Both the position numbers and the translations under genes were made by a program. The notes beneath the pieces are model-generated. The model was not told where the DNA came from. It did no database searches and saw only the letters and a program-made list of their open reading frames with translations. Of a stretch of DNA of 64,000 bases, positions 1-8,172 are shown in pieces. The stretch comes from HXMU1420-13 sp965229525 (lineage in GTDB: Bacteria; Bacteroidota; Rhodothermia; Balneolales; Balneolaceae): positions 2,294,001-2,358,000 of the forward strand of contig OZ245886.1 in NCBI GenBank assembly GCA_965229525.1, in the 5' to 3' direction. Numbering within the stretch: position 1 is the stretch's first letter; every line of letters begins with the position of its first letter.

Positions 1-2
1 GA

Positions 3-236
3 GAAGTAAGAGATAGAGGGTACGATGACATACCAATTATCATGGTTACAGCCGAAAAATCTATGGGGAAAGTTGATAAAGCACTCAACGAAGGTGGTGC
101 AGATGAATACATCACCAAACCTTTTACAGCAGACAAAATGACAAAAACGATTAGCAAGTTTTTCGATGACCGAGGAGAACTAATTACACAGCAGCAGGAA
201 GAAAAGAAAAGCTTCTTTAGCAGCATTCTTAAATAA
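3..236 (+). CDS. cheY: Response regulator receiver (CheY-like), 5' truncated by window edge
   Basis: Only the C-terminal part of a single receiver domain is present. The frame is open from base 3 with no stop, so the gene begins outside the window; the first internal ATG is at 42. The visible part shows beta-4 (PIIMVTAE, with the conserved Thr/Ala switch position) and beta-5 with the invariant Lys in ITKPFT, followed by the last helix. The phosphoacceptor Asp is outside the window. The chain ends with a short polar tail and no output domain, so a CheY-type single-domain regulator is most likely. It is the first visible gene of a cheY-cheX-cheA-cheR unit, 14 nt ahead of cheX. A second complete CheY lies at 7016. 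Confidence 0.85.
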   Translation, partial: EVRDRGYDDIPIIMVTAEKSMGKVDKALNEGGADEYITKPFTADKMTKTISKFFDDRGELITQQQEEKKSFFSSILK

Positions 237-250
237 TAAACCCAGTAATT

Positions 251-748
251 ATGATTTCAGAACAACTAAAGCGAGCAAAAGAAATACCAACTGAAATAGT
301 TGATGTGGTAAAAGATTCAGTAATTAATACTTTTGCTTCTATAGCAGGCGATCCTCCGAGTTATTTAGAGGACAATGGGCAAGAAAGCCCTCTAAATGGT
401 ATTATTGGAAATATTGCAGTTTTCAATCCAGAGTTTACCTTCTCTTTAATGCTCGCCATTCCTGCTGAAACTGCTATCAATATTTCTGAAGCATTCCTTG
501 GTATGGAGCTTCCAATTGAGAGTGATGACATGGGCGATTTAATTGCTGAACTCTCAAATATTTTAGCAGGCGATGTAGCCGCGAATATGGAAAATGTGGG
601 ATTCCGGGGCCAATCTTCACTACCAACGGCAACCAGAGGAAGTGATTTAAGGTTGTTCATGCCTAATAAACCACCTTCTGCAAAAATGCGATTTGTTGGC
701 TCTATTGGTGACTTTATCCTGAATATGGCACTAAGTGAATCAAAATAA
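251..748 (+). CDS. cheX: CheX-type chemotaxis phosphatase
   Basis: The 165-residue product fits the CheX/CheC/FliY family, which hydrolyses CheY-phosphate in the cytoplasm. The signature E-x2-N followed by a Gly is visible at Glu100, Asn103 and Gly107 (AELSNILAG), the residues that in the family insert into the CheY active site. Only one such motif is present, as in CheX rather than the two-motif CheC. The gene sits between a CheY receiver and cheA, which fits a role in ending the CheY signal. A second, divergent CheX-like gene lies at 5412. No cheZ was seen. Function is inferred from the motif and context. Confidence 0.85.
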   Translation: MISEQLKRAKEIPTEIVDVVKDSVINTFASIAGDPPSYLEDNGQESPLNGIIGNIAVFNPEFTFSLMLAIPAETAINISEAFLGMELPIESDDMGDLIAELSNILAGDVAANMENVGFRGQSSLPTATRGSDLRLFMPNKPPSAKMRFVGSIGDFILNMALSESK

Positions 749-776
749 TTAAGGGTATAAAAACGGTACAGAATCG

Positions 777-3700
777 ATGAGTAACACAAGCCAGAATATA
801 GTAGATGAATTAGCTTCGATTATTAAATTGTTGGCAGATGTTTGGCCTAATGATAGAGAAAATGTTGCAATTGCCGGAGCTAAATTTGAAGGCATTATTG
901 AAAGCTTTGACCAGAATTATGGTCAAATTCAAAAGCTATCAACTTTATCCTGGGAAGGGATAAAATATTTGTATGAAAAGGATGAATATTTTATCACCGT
1001 AAAGGCCACGACAATGCAGGCCATTAACCTGTTTCGTGAATATATACTCTCTGATGGGGATGTGAAAGTTGAGGATTTTGAGAAAGCATTTGATGAGCTT
1101 CAGAACTCATTAGCTGGTGGCGGCGAATCTGCCGATGAATTAATTACGGAACAGGAACTTGAGCAACTTCAAACAAGAGTAAAAACCACCGAAATCTCAA
1201 AAGAGGAAAAAATTGACCATTTGGCGGCTATTTTGCAATTATTAGCAGATGTTTGGCCGAATGAAAGAGATAATGTGGCTAAAGCCGGGGCTCAATTCGA
1301 AGAGATTTTTGAATCACTTATAAAAGATTCTATTCAAATTAAGAAGCTGGCTGACCTTACATGGGAAGGTTTGAAATATCTTTATGAAAAAGATGATTAT
1401 TTCATAACCGTAAAAAACTCCACAATGCGGGCTGTAAATACTTTCAGAGAATACATCCTATCGGATGGAGATGTGAAAGTTGACGATTTTGAAACAATCT
1501 ATGATGAGTTAGAAAATGCCTTAAACGGTAATGGCGAGTCTGCTGATTCTGTTATTGAGCTTACATCAGAAGAGATCGAAACATATCAGAAAGAAGAAAA
1601 TCAGGTTAAAGAAAGTGGAAAGAAATTAGGTGAAGGATTGTTGCCCGCAGAAACCACCTTGAATGACCTGGCATCATATATTATGATGCTTGATGAAGAA
1701 TCGGTGACAAACGATCAAATAGAACGCCTGGCAGCATTTCTTCAAAACAGTATCAATAACGAATCTGAGGCTGTTGCTAAGCATTTAACGGAAGCTTTTC
1801 AGTTAGTTTCCGAGGCATATAATAATTCAAATAACCAGGATGGCTGGCTCAGCATCGTTTCAGTTAAGATAGAAGCTGCAACAGTGCAGGAACAGAATCA
1901 GGAGTGGGAAGCTTCGCAGGAAGAAACTGAAGAAGTTGAAGAAACAGCAGAAGTACAAAAGGTAGATGAGCCTGAATCAGCATCATCTGAGAATGAAACC
2001 AAAGTTGAAGAATCTGTTTCTGAAGAATTACCCCCTTCAATTGAAGAAAAAGATGCATTTCATATTCCGGTGGATATTGACGTCACATTAGTGGCTGAAT
2101 TCATAACTGAGTGTAATGAACTTATTGAAGCTGCAGAAGGTGCCTTACTTGATCTGGAAGATCGGCCTGAAGATAACGAGCTAGTAAACACTGTATTCCG
2201 TGCATATCATACTATTAAGGGTACATCGGCATTTATGGGTTTAGAACCAGTTACAGAGTTTACTCATTTTGTCGAGACCGTATTAAGCATAGTACGCGAT
2301 GGTGATCTGCCTTTTGATCGGGCTTGTGCTGATATCAATTTTGAATCAATCGACATAATAAAAAAGTTACTCGAGTCTGTGGAGAATTTGCAGGCTGGGG
2401 ATTTTTTACCAATGCCTGATAATTACAGTAGTTTATTAGGCGTATTAATTGATGTTTCTGAAAATAAGATTGCTCCAGCCGAAGCGTTGGCTAAGCGAAA
2501 AGGGAATCCTCTCACGAAAACCACCGATGAAAAGGCTTCGATTAACGAACCATTAGTTGACGCTCCTGCAAAAGAGTCAATCAAAGAACAGGTAAAGCCA
2601 ACAAATACTGAGTCGGAAACTACAAATGAGTCTGCATCTCAAACTCAAAAAAACGAATCAGAAAGTTCAGTTCGTGTTAGTGTAAACCGCCTAGATCGAT
2701 TAATTGATATGGTAGGGGAACTTGTAATTGCACATTCTGTAGTGGCACAGGATCAGAATATTCCAAACGATTCAGAGCTTCAGAAAAAGGTGAATCATGC
2801 AACAAAGATTCTTCGCGAACTTCAGGACACCAGTTTAACCCTACGGATGGTCCCACTTAGAGCGACGTTCCATAAAATGAATAGACTGGTTCGCGACTTA
2901 TCCAGAAAAGCGGGCAAACCGGTTAAATTTTCTACAACCGGAGAGGACACAGAGATTGATAGAAATATGGTGGATATCATCAATGAGCCACTTATTCATA
3001 TGCTTAGAAATTCACTAGATCATGGGATTGAAACCCCGGATCAGCGAGGCAAAACAGGTAAATCTGAGGTAGCTAATATCGTACTGAAAGCTTTCCAGGA
3101 AGGCGGCAAAGTTGTTATTCAAATTATAGACGACGGGCGAGGTATCGATAAAGACATAATTCTGAAAAAAGCCATTGAAAAGGGGATTGTTGATCCGGAT
3201 AAGAAGATGACTGAATCCGAAATATTTGGTCTAATTTTCCTACCGGGGTTTTCATCTGCAGAAAAAGTTACAGACTTATCAGGCAGAGGAGTTGGGATGG
3301 ATGTGGTTAGAAGATCCATTGAACAATTACAAGGTAAAGTTGAAGTGACTTCTGAATTGGGCGTCGGAACTACAATTACCATTGAGTTACCATTTACATT
3401 AGCAATAACCGACGGAATGTTGGTTAGGGTTGGTCAAGAGAGATTTATTGTACCAACAATCAATATTGATATGACTTTCAGAGCAAATCCGGAAGACTTA
3501 TTTACCATTCTAGGTGAAAGTGAACAAGTCTCATTTAGAGGGAAATCGGTTCCGGTTATTCGGCTTCATAGTCTTTTTGATATTGAAAACGCTCAGGCAG
3601 ATATCCTGAATGGAACCATGCTGGTTATTAAAAACAATAACAATCGTTATGCATTGCTAGTTGATGAGGTTATTGGGCAACAACAGCTGGTTGGTAAGTC

Positions 3701-3800
3701 GATAAATATGATAAACACTACAAAACATATCTCAGGTGGCGCCATTTTAGGTGATGGAAGGGTAGGATTGATCCTGGACACTTCTGCATTAATGGCTTAA
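777..3800 (+). CDS. cheA: CheA chemotaxis histidine kinase with duplicated N-terminal domain
   Basis: Cytoplasmic kinase that couples receptors to CheY and CheB. At 1007 residues it is much longer than the usual 650-750. Residues 8-120 and 145-257 are two copies of one helical domain (both carry LLADVWPN and FREYILSDGDVKV), followed by another helical stretch and an acidic linker to about 425. The HPt domain follows, with phosphoacceptor His478 in AYHTIKGTS. The dimerisation domain starts near 632 (VNRLDRLIDMVGELV). The ATPase domain shows the N box (HMLRNSLDHGIE), G1 (DDGRGID) and G2 (GRGVGMDVV). A CheW-like domain ends the chain. No clear P2 (CheY-docking) domain was recognised. The gene is followed 17 nt later by cheR. 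Confidence 0.95.
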   Translation: MSNTSQNIVDELASIIKLLADVWPNDRENVAIAGAKFEGIIESFDQNYGQIQKLSTLSWEGIKYLYEKDEYFITVKATTMQAINLFREYILSDGDVKVEDFEKAFDELQNSLAGGGESADELITEQELEQLQTRVKTTEISKEEKIDHLAAILQLLADVWPNERDNVAKAGAQFEEIFESLIKDSIQIKKLADLTWEGLKYLYEKDDYFITVKNSTMRAVNTFREYILSDGDVKVDDFETIYDELENALNGNGESADSVIELTSEEIETYQKEENQVKESGKKLGEGLLPAETTLNDLASYIMMLDEESVTNDQIERLAAFLQNSINNESEAVAKHLTEAFQLVSEAYNNSNNQDGWLSIVSVKIEAATVQEQNQEWEASQEETEEVEETAEVQKVDEPESASSENETKVEESVSEELPPSIEEKDAFHIPVDIDVTLVAEFITECNELIEAAEGALLDLEDRPEDNELVNTVFRAYHTIKGTSAFMGLEPVTEFTHFVETVLSIVRDGDLPFDRACADINFESIDIIKKLLESVENLQAGDFLPMPDNYSSLLGVLIDVSENKIAPAEALAKRKGNPLTKTTDEKASINEPLVDAPAKESIKEQVKPTNTESETTNESASQTQKNESESSVRVSVNRLDRLIDMVGELVIAHSVVAQDQNIPNDSELQKKVNHATKILRELQDTSLTLRMVPLRATFHKMNRLVRDLSRKAGKPVKFSTTGEDTEIDRNMVDIINEPLIHMLRNSLDHGIETPDQRGKTGKSEVANIVLKAFQEGGKVVIQIIDDGRGIDKDIILKKAIEKGIVDPDKKMTESEIFGLIFLPGFSSAEKVTDLSGRGVGMDVVRRSIEQLQGKVEVTSELGVGTTITIELPFTLAITDGMLVRVGQERFIVPTINIDMTFRANPEDLFTILGESEQVSFRGKSVPVIRLHSLFDIENAQADILNGTMLVIKNNNNRYALLVDEVIGQQQLVGKSINMINTTKHISGGAILGDGRVGLILDTSALMA

Positions 3801-3817
3801 TTCTATAAGTAAATGAA

Positions 3818-4648
3818 ATGAGCGTACTAACTAAAAACTTCGTGCAACCCGGTGAATCCATTCCAAAAGTAGAATTTGAACGGGTGCGTAAAATCATTCA
3901 CTCCTACTGTGGTATTTTTATAAATGAAGGAAAAGAGGCACTGGTACAGAGTCGATTAAGTAAACGAATGCGAAAGTTAGGCATTCATTCTTTCGGTGAA
4001 TATTTAGATCTCATCGAGCACCAAAAACCTCAAGGTGAATTTCTTTCTTTTGTAGATGTTCTCACTACCAATAAAACCTCATTTTATAGAGAAAATAAAC
4101 ACTTCGAGTTTATCAAAGAGGTGCTCTACCCAAAAATGAGAGGAAGAAGCGTTAAGTGGTGGTCGGCAGGGTGTTCTTCTGGAGAAGAACCCATAACCCT
4201 AGCCATGAATTTATTAGAGGCACAAAATAAATACGGCTGGCGCTCGGTGAAAATTCTAGCTACGGATATTTCCAGAGATGTATTACAAGTTGCAAAGTCA
4301 GGGGTGTATACACCTCATAAGATTGCAGATATCCCACCTCCGTTTTTAGATAAGTACTTCACTGCTCAAAATGATGATACCTATTTAGTAAATGCAAGTG
4401 TTAGGAACATGATTACATATGGCCGCTTAAATTTAAATGATCGCTGGCCCCTTAAAGGACATTTCCAGATGATCATGTGCCGAAACGTGATGATATACTT
4501 TAACAGGAAAACTCAGGAGCAGATTATTCGAAATTTCAGAGAGCTTTTAGAGCCGGGTGGATTTGTATTCCTTGGCCATTCTGAAAGTATGAATGCTGCG
4601 GCACTTGGTTTTCATAATGTGGCACCGGCAGTTTATCAGAAAAAGTAA
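3818..4648 (+). CDS. cheR: CheR chemotaxis receptor methyltransferase
   Basis: SAM-dependent glutamate O-methyltransferase for adaptation of MCPs, cytoplasmic. The 276-residue length is typical. The N-terminal helical domain is followed by the family motif NKTSFYRE, the SAM-binding loop WWSAGCSSGEEP, the ILATDIS strand, and the C-terminal FQMIMCRNVMIYF and GHSES motifs. It is the last gene of the cheX-cheA-cheR unit: a strong hairpin with a T run follows at once. A possible target tether, a C-terminal DFSEF, ends the MCP encoded at 8173. Confidence 0.95.
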   Translation: MSVLTKNFVQPGESIPKVEFERVRKIIHSYCGIFINEGKEALVQSRLSKRMRKLGIHSFGEYLDLIEHQKPQGEFLSFVDVLTTNKTSFYRENKHFEFIKEVLYPKMRGRSVKWWSAGCSSGEEPITLAMNLLEAQNKYGWRSVKILATDISRDVLQVAKSGVYTPHKIADIPPPFLDKYFTAQNDDTYLVNASVRNMITYGRLNLNDRWPLKGHFQMIMCRNVMIYFNRKTQEQIIRNFRELLEPGGFVFLGHSESMNAAALGFHNVAPAVYQKK

Positions 4649-4670
4649 TTTTATTGTTAATAGTTAGTAT

Positions 4671-4698
4671 AAGAGAGCACCTTCGGGTGCTTTTTTTA
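4671..4698 (+). terminator. Rho-independent terminator after cheR
   Basis: Six-bp stem AGCACC/GGTGCT closed by a TTCG tetraloop and followed by seven T, 23 nt past the cheR stop. It separates the cheA unit from the cheD unit, which has its own promoter just downstream. Confidence 0.85.
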
Positions 4699-4728
4699 AT
4701 TTCACGATAGATAAAAATCGGCAAGCGA

Positions 4729-4755
4729 TTAAGCATTCGATTTTTCATCCGATAA
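4729..4755 (+). promoter_or_regulatory. sigma28 (FliA)-like promoter upstream of cheD
   Basis: TTAAGCAT-N11-TCCGATAA, compared with the enterobacterial FliA consensus TAAAGTTT-N11-GCCGATAA: same 11-nt spacing and intact CCGATAA. It lies between the cheR terminator and the cheD start (4848). The same architecture recurs upstream of many taxis genes in this window. Confidence 0.7.
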
Positions 4756-4847
4756 TAGAATACGGATAACCACAAAAGGGTAAACAGAATGTGATGAATC
4801 CTTCAGAATTCATCATCGAAACCTGAATGAATATAAGGTAGTTCTTA

Positions 4848-5387
4848 ATGAAAAAAGTTGTAGGTGTAAGCGACTTAAAAGTCTCGAACAACGTAAATGA
4901 TGATATAATTACACATGCTTTAGGTAGTTGCTTAGGTATTACTGCATATGATTCAAAAGCCCATGTTGGTGGCATGGTTCACGTAATGTTGCCTTTATCG
5001 AAGTCAGATCCTCAAAAGGCCCTACAACGACCTGCTATGTATGTAGATACAGGTTTTGCCCTCTTATTAAAAGAGCTTTACGCCCTTGGAGCACTAAAGA
5101 AAAATTTAGAAATAAATGTAGCCGGTGGGGCGAGTATGAAACAGAATGCTGGAGAAGACTATTTTAAGATTGGTCAACGAAATTTCACAACGTTTCGAAA
5201 ACTACTCTGGAAAAATGGATTCATTATAGCTAATCAGGAAGTGGGTGGATCTATATCGAGAACTATGGTTCTGGAAATGAATTCCGGGTTAGTAACCATC
5301 AATAAAGTACCTATGAACTCGGCAAAGAAGAATTTGAGAACTGGAGTTTCTCCCACCTATAGTTTTGCTGCAGCTAAAGTAGGGTGA
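4848..5387 (+). CDS. cheD: CheD receptor glutamine deamidase
   Basis: The 179-residue CheD deamidates specific Gln residues of MCPs and in many species is a partner of CheC-type phosphatases. The thiol hydrolase triad is readable: Thr22, Cys28 in ALGSCLG, and His45 in GGMVHVMLP, one residue offset from the Thr21/Cys27/His44 triad described for Thermotoga CheD. The NVAGGAS segment is also characteristic. It opens the second che unit (cheD-cheX2-cheB-cheY) behind a sigma28-like promoter. No classical CheC partner was seen; the CheX-like gene directly downstream is the obvious candidate partner, which is inference. Confidence 0.93.
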   Translation: MKKVVGVSDLKVSNNVNDDIITHALGSCLGITAYDSKAHVGGMVHVMLPLSKSDPQKALQRPAMYVDTGFALLLKELYALGALKKNLEINVAGGASMKQNAGEDYFKIGQRNFTTFRKLLWKNGFIIANQEVGGSISRTMVLEMNSGLVTINKVPMNSAKKNLRTGVSPTYSFAAAKVG

Positions 5388-5411
5388 GAGCAATGTATCA
5401 GGATTGCTTAG

Positions 5412-5942
5412 ATGCAAAGATTAAAACAAAAAACGATAACCAAAGAGAAAGTAAACGAACACGAAAATTACAAGAACGGAATCATGATTAATACGTATAC
5501 CGATGACATTCACGATATAGCTTTAACAACCTTTGAGGTAACCTGCTTCATGTTTCCACTTGATGAATGGGAAATTGATGATGACATCGAATCCCCTTGT
5601 GACAAAACAAGGGCTATTGTTGAATTTGATGGCGCAATTGAAGGCGGCATGGTAATTAATCCATCAGAAACATTGCTAACGGCAATTGCCGCAAATATGT
5701 TAGGAACTGATGATCCCACCGTAGAGGAAAAAGAAGGTGCTTTATGTGAAATTGCGAACATAGTATGTGGAAATGCTGCTCCTCTATTTGCAAAAAATGA
5801 TAAGATATGTGTGATTCGTCCTCCAAAAATTATTAGAAATGATGTTGATACCGACGAATTACATGCTGGAATGCATAAAGAAAAAGTGAATGTATTTCTT
5901 GATGAAGGAGCGGCAGAAATAACCGTTTATTTGGGGGACTAG
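5412..5942 (+). CDS. Second CheX/CheC-like phosphatase
   Basis: The product of up to 176 residues carries one E-x2-N motif (Glu113, Asn116 in CEIANIVCG), the catalytic signature of CheX/CheC-type CheY-P phosphatases. It is too divergent from the CheX at 251 to be a recent copy. It sits between cheD and cheB, 2 nt before cheB, where a CheD-regulated phosphatase would be expected. The start is uncertain. ATG 5412 has an AGGA sequence 8 nt upstream, but an internal ATG at 5484 would begin exactly where the domain seems to start (MINTYTDDIHD); the 24 extra residues are Lys-rich and unlike the family. Confidence 0.75.
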   Translation: MQRLKQKTITKEKVNEHENYKNGIMINTYTDDIHDIALTTFEVTCFMFPLDEWEIDDDIESPCDKTRAIVEFDGAIEGGMVINPSETLLTAIAANMLGTDDPTVEEKEGALCEIANIVCGNAAPLFAKNDKICVIRPPKIIRNDVDTDELHAGMHKEKVNVFLDEGAAEITVYLGD

Positions 5943-5944
5943 CG

Positions 5945-7003
5945 ATGATAAAAGTACTTGTAGTTGATGATTCGGCGCTAGTGAGAAAACTTCTTACGGA
6001 GGAGCTAAATAAACAAAAGGACATTGAAGTGGTTGGCACGGCTATGAATCCATATATCGCACGCGATAAAATTGTTAAGCTGAAGCCCGATGTGTTAACT
6101 CTGGATCTGGAAATGCCAAGAATGGATGGTCTTTCATTTTTAGCAAAGTTGATGAAGCATTTTCCAATGCCGGTTGTTGTTGTTAGTTCATTAACACCGA
6201 AAAACAGCCAAAATGCACTAAATGCATTGCGCTTAGGTGCAGTTGAAGTAATCTGTAAACCGGGATCTGCATACTCTACCCAAAATATTACACAAGATAT
6301 AGTCAAAGCAGTTCGAACAGCATCGGTTGCCAGGTTTGATAAACAAACACCAGCCGTTACTTCAACCCCGAAAGTAGAACATACGATTGAACCGGTTAGT
6401 CTGGTGCATACAACTAACAAATTGATTGCAATCGGGTCTTCGACCGGTGGTACAAGAGCATTGGAAGCTGTACTAACTCAACTGCCTGCTAATTTGCCCG
6501 GAATTGTTATTGTACAGCATATGCCACCGGTTTTTACAAAGAGTTTCGCTGATAGATTAAACAACATATGCCGTGTGAATGTTAAAGAAGCAGAAGATGG
6601 AGATCATGTTCAACCGGGATCAGTATTAATAGCTCCGGGGAATTTTCATATGCTGATAGAGAAAAATGGAGCTCGATATTATACTCGAATTAAACAAGGA
6701 CCTCCTGTTCATCATCAAAGACCAAGTGTGGATGTATTATTTAATTCTGTAGCTCAATCAGCAGGCATTAATGCAATGGGAGTAATTCTTACCGGAATGG
6801 GAGCTGATGGCGCTAAAGGACTTTTGAACATGAAAGAAAAAGGATCCTATACTATCGGCCAGGACGAAGCGACAAGTGTTGTATATGGAATGCCTCGCGA
6901 AGCGTACAAAATTGGTGCTGTAACAGATCAATTGCCTTTAAACCGGATTCCTGAAGAAATTATAAATCACATGAAACAAAAGGTGTTAGAACCACATCTA
7001 TAA
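5945..7003 (+). CDS. cheB: CheB receptor methylesterase/deamidase response regulator
   Basis: The 352-residue two-domain protein has an N-terminal receiver (VLVVDDSALVRKLL, acceptor Asp in LTLDLEMPRMDG) and a C-terminal methylesterase domain. The catalytic triad region is visible: Ser in IGSSTGGT, His in VQHMPP, Asp in LTGMGADG. Phosphorylation by CheA activates removal of methyl groups from MCPs, opposing CheR. It is followed 12 nt later by cheY in the same unit. Confidence 0.95.
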   Translation: MIKVLVVDDSALVRKLLTEELNKQKDIEVVGTAMNPYIARDKIVKLKPDVLTLDLEMPRMDGLSFLAKLMKHFPMPVVVVSSLTPKNSQNALNALRLGAVEVICKPGSAYSTQNITQDIVKAVRTASVARFDKQTPAVTSTPKVEHTIEPVSLVHTTNKLIAIGSSTGGTRALEAVLTQLPANLPGIVIVQHMPPVFTKSFADRLNNICRVNVKEAEDGDHVQPGSVLIAPGNFHMLIEKNGARYYTRIKQGPPVHHQRPSVDVLFNSVAQSAGINAMGVILTGMGADGAKGLLNMKEKGSYTIGQDEATSVVYGMPREAYKIGAVTDQLPLNRIPEEIINHMKQKVLEPHL

Positions 7004-7015
7004 AACTGGAAAATT

Positions 7016-7399
7016 ATGGCTGTAAATATTTTAGTAGTTGATGATAGTGCAGTAATGCGCAGTATGATCAAAAAAACAATAATAAATAGTGGTGTTGAAG
7101 TAGGTGAAATCTATGAAGCCGCCAATGGTCAGGAAGGACTTAAAGTTCTTGAGGATAATTGGCTGGATATACTTTTTATCGATGTAAATATGCCAGTAAT
7201 GGATGGTATGGAGATGTTGGATCGCGTTCGGAGTAAAAATGAAACCAGCGACATTCCAATATTAATAGTGTCGACAGAAAGTAATCACGAACGTATTAAA
7301 ATCATCCAAAATAAGAATGCCGGGTTTGTTCATAAACCATTCACTCCTGAAGTTCTAAGAGAAAGGATTTTAGAAGCCTTAGGTGTTTTGGATAGTTAG
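7016..7399 (+). CDS. cheY: CheY response regulator
   Basis: The 127-residue single receiver domain has the acidic pair in LVVDDSAVMR, the acceptor Asp in LFIDVNMPVMDG, the Thr/Ser position in ILIVSTES and Lys in FVHKPFTP. It should bind the flagellar switch when phosphorylated. It is the last gene of the cheD unit, with a terminator 31 nt after its stop. It is one of two CheY-like proteins in the window (the other is truncated at the left edge); which one is the motor-binding form cannot be told from sequence. Confidence 0.92.
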   Translation: MAVNILVVDDSAVMRSMIKKTIINSGVEVGEIYEAANGQEGLKVLEDNWLDILFIDVNMPVMDGMEMLDRVRSKNETSDIPILIVSTESNHERIKIIQNKNAGFVHKPFTPEVLRERILEALGVLDS

Positions 7400-7430
7400 T
7401 CGTTTATACTTCTTTAGAATTCGTTTAGTA

Positions 7431-7462
7431 AAAGCCCTGTTCCAGTTTTCAGGGCTTTTTTA
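7431..7462 (+). terminator. Rho-independent terminator after cheY
   Basis: Nine-bp perfect stem AAAGCCCTG/CAGGGCTTT with a 10-nt loop and a T-rich 3' tail, ending the cheD-cheX2-cheB-cheY unit. Confidence 0.9.
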
Positions 7463-7556
7463 TTTATCATAATAAGGTTAATTAAATCAATTGATTAAAG
7501 TGATATTCTCTTCATTGTTAAAAATTAAATTCCCCAAAAAACACGATAAGAATTAC

Positions 7557-7583
7557 TTAAGAAATCATATGCTTTCCCGATAA
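7557..7583 (+). promoter_or_regulatory. sigma28-like promoter upstream of cheW
   Basis: TTAAGAAA-N11-CCCGATAA, with the spacing expected of FliA promoters, about 60 nt before the cheW start at 7642. The -35 TTAAG is shared with the cheD and 10859 promoters. Confidence 0.7.
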
Positions 7584-7641
7584 GAGGGTTAGAATCTACA
7601 GATGGATTCTCCATCTATACCAGCAAAAAATATTTGAAACA

Positions 7642-8154
7642 ATGGATGAACAAATGGTTGAAGAACAAGTAGCGAACACAAGCGAGCCGGTTGTTGAAGG
7701 AGGTAAGTTTTTAAGCTTTTTTTTAGGAAATGAGGAGTATGCAATAGAGATTCTTAAAGTTCAGGAGATAATTGGGCTACTTCCTATCACACCAGTACCT
7801 AAGATGCCTAATTATGTAAGAGGTGTTTTGAATTTAAGAGGCAAAATTGTCCCAATAATGAACCTAAGAGTTAGATTTGCTTTGCCTACTGTTGAGGATA
7901 CCGAAGAAACCTGCATTATTGTTATCCAGGAAGAAAGTCATTTGATGGGTATAGTAGTAGATAAAGTATCAGAGGTAGCAGACATAGAAACTTCCCAAAT
8001 AGAAAATGTCCCATCCTTCGGTATTACAGGCAATAGTGAATACCTATCTGGTATTGGCAAACTAGGAGAGTCTGTTAAAATGATTTTAGATGTCCATAAG
8101 GTTGTGTTCGATGTACCAACCGACGTAAAAATGGCAAATGCTGAATTGGCATAA
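7642..8154 (+). CDS. cheW: CheW receptor-kinase coupling protein
   Basis: The 170-residue CheW scaffolds MCPs to CheA. It has the typical opening (FLSFFLGNEEYAIEILKVQEI) and the conserved core NYVRGVLNLRGKIVPIMNLR, then the second SH3-like half (LMGIVVDKVSEVADI). It begins a late transcription unit behind a sigma28-like promoter and is followed 18 nt later by an MCP gene, a pairing that fits co-expression of receptor and coupler. Confidence 0.95.
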   Translation: MDEQMVEEQVANTSEPVVEGGKFLSFFLGNEEYAIEILKVQEIIGLLPITPVPKMPNYVRGVLNLRGKIVPIMNLRVRFALPTVEDTEETCIIVIQEESHLMGIVVDKVSEVADIETSQIENVPSFGITGNSEYLSGIGKLGESVKMILDVHKVVFDVPTDVKMANAELA

Positions 8155-8172
8155 TTAATACTGGTACAGACT

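Noticed and set aside
7518..7550. Second CACGATAA upstream of cheW
   Set aside because: No -35 at the required spacing; the site at 7557 is complete.
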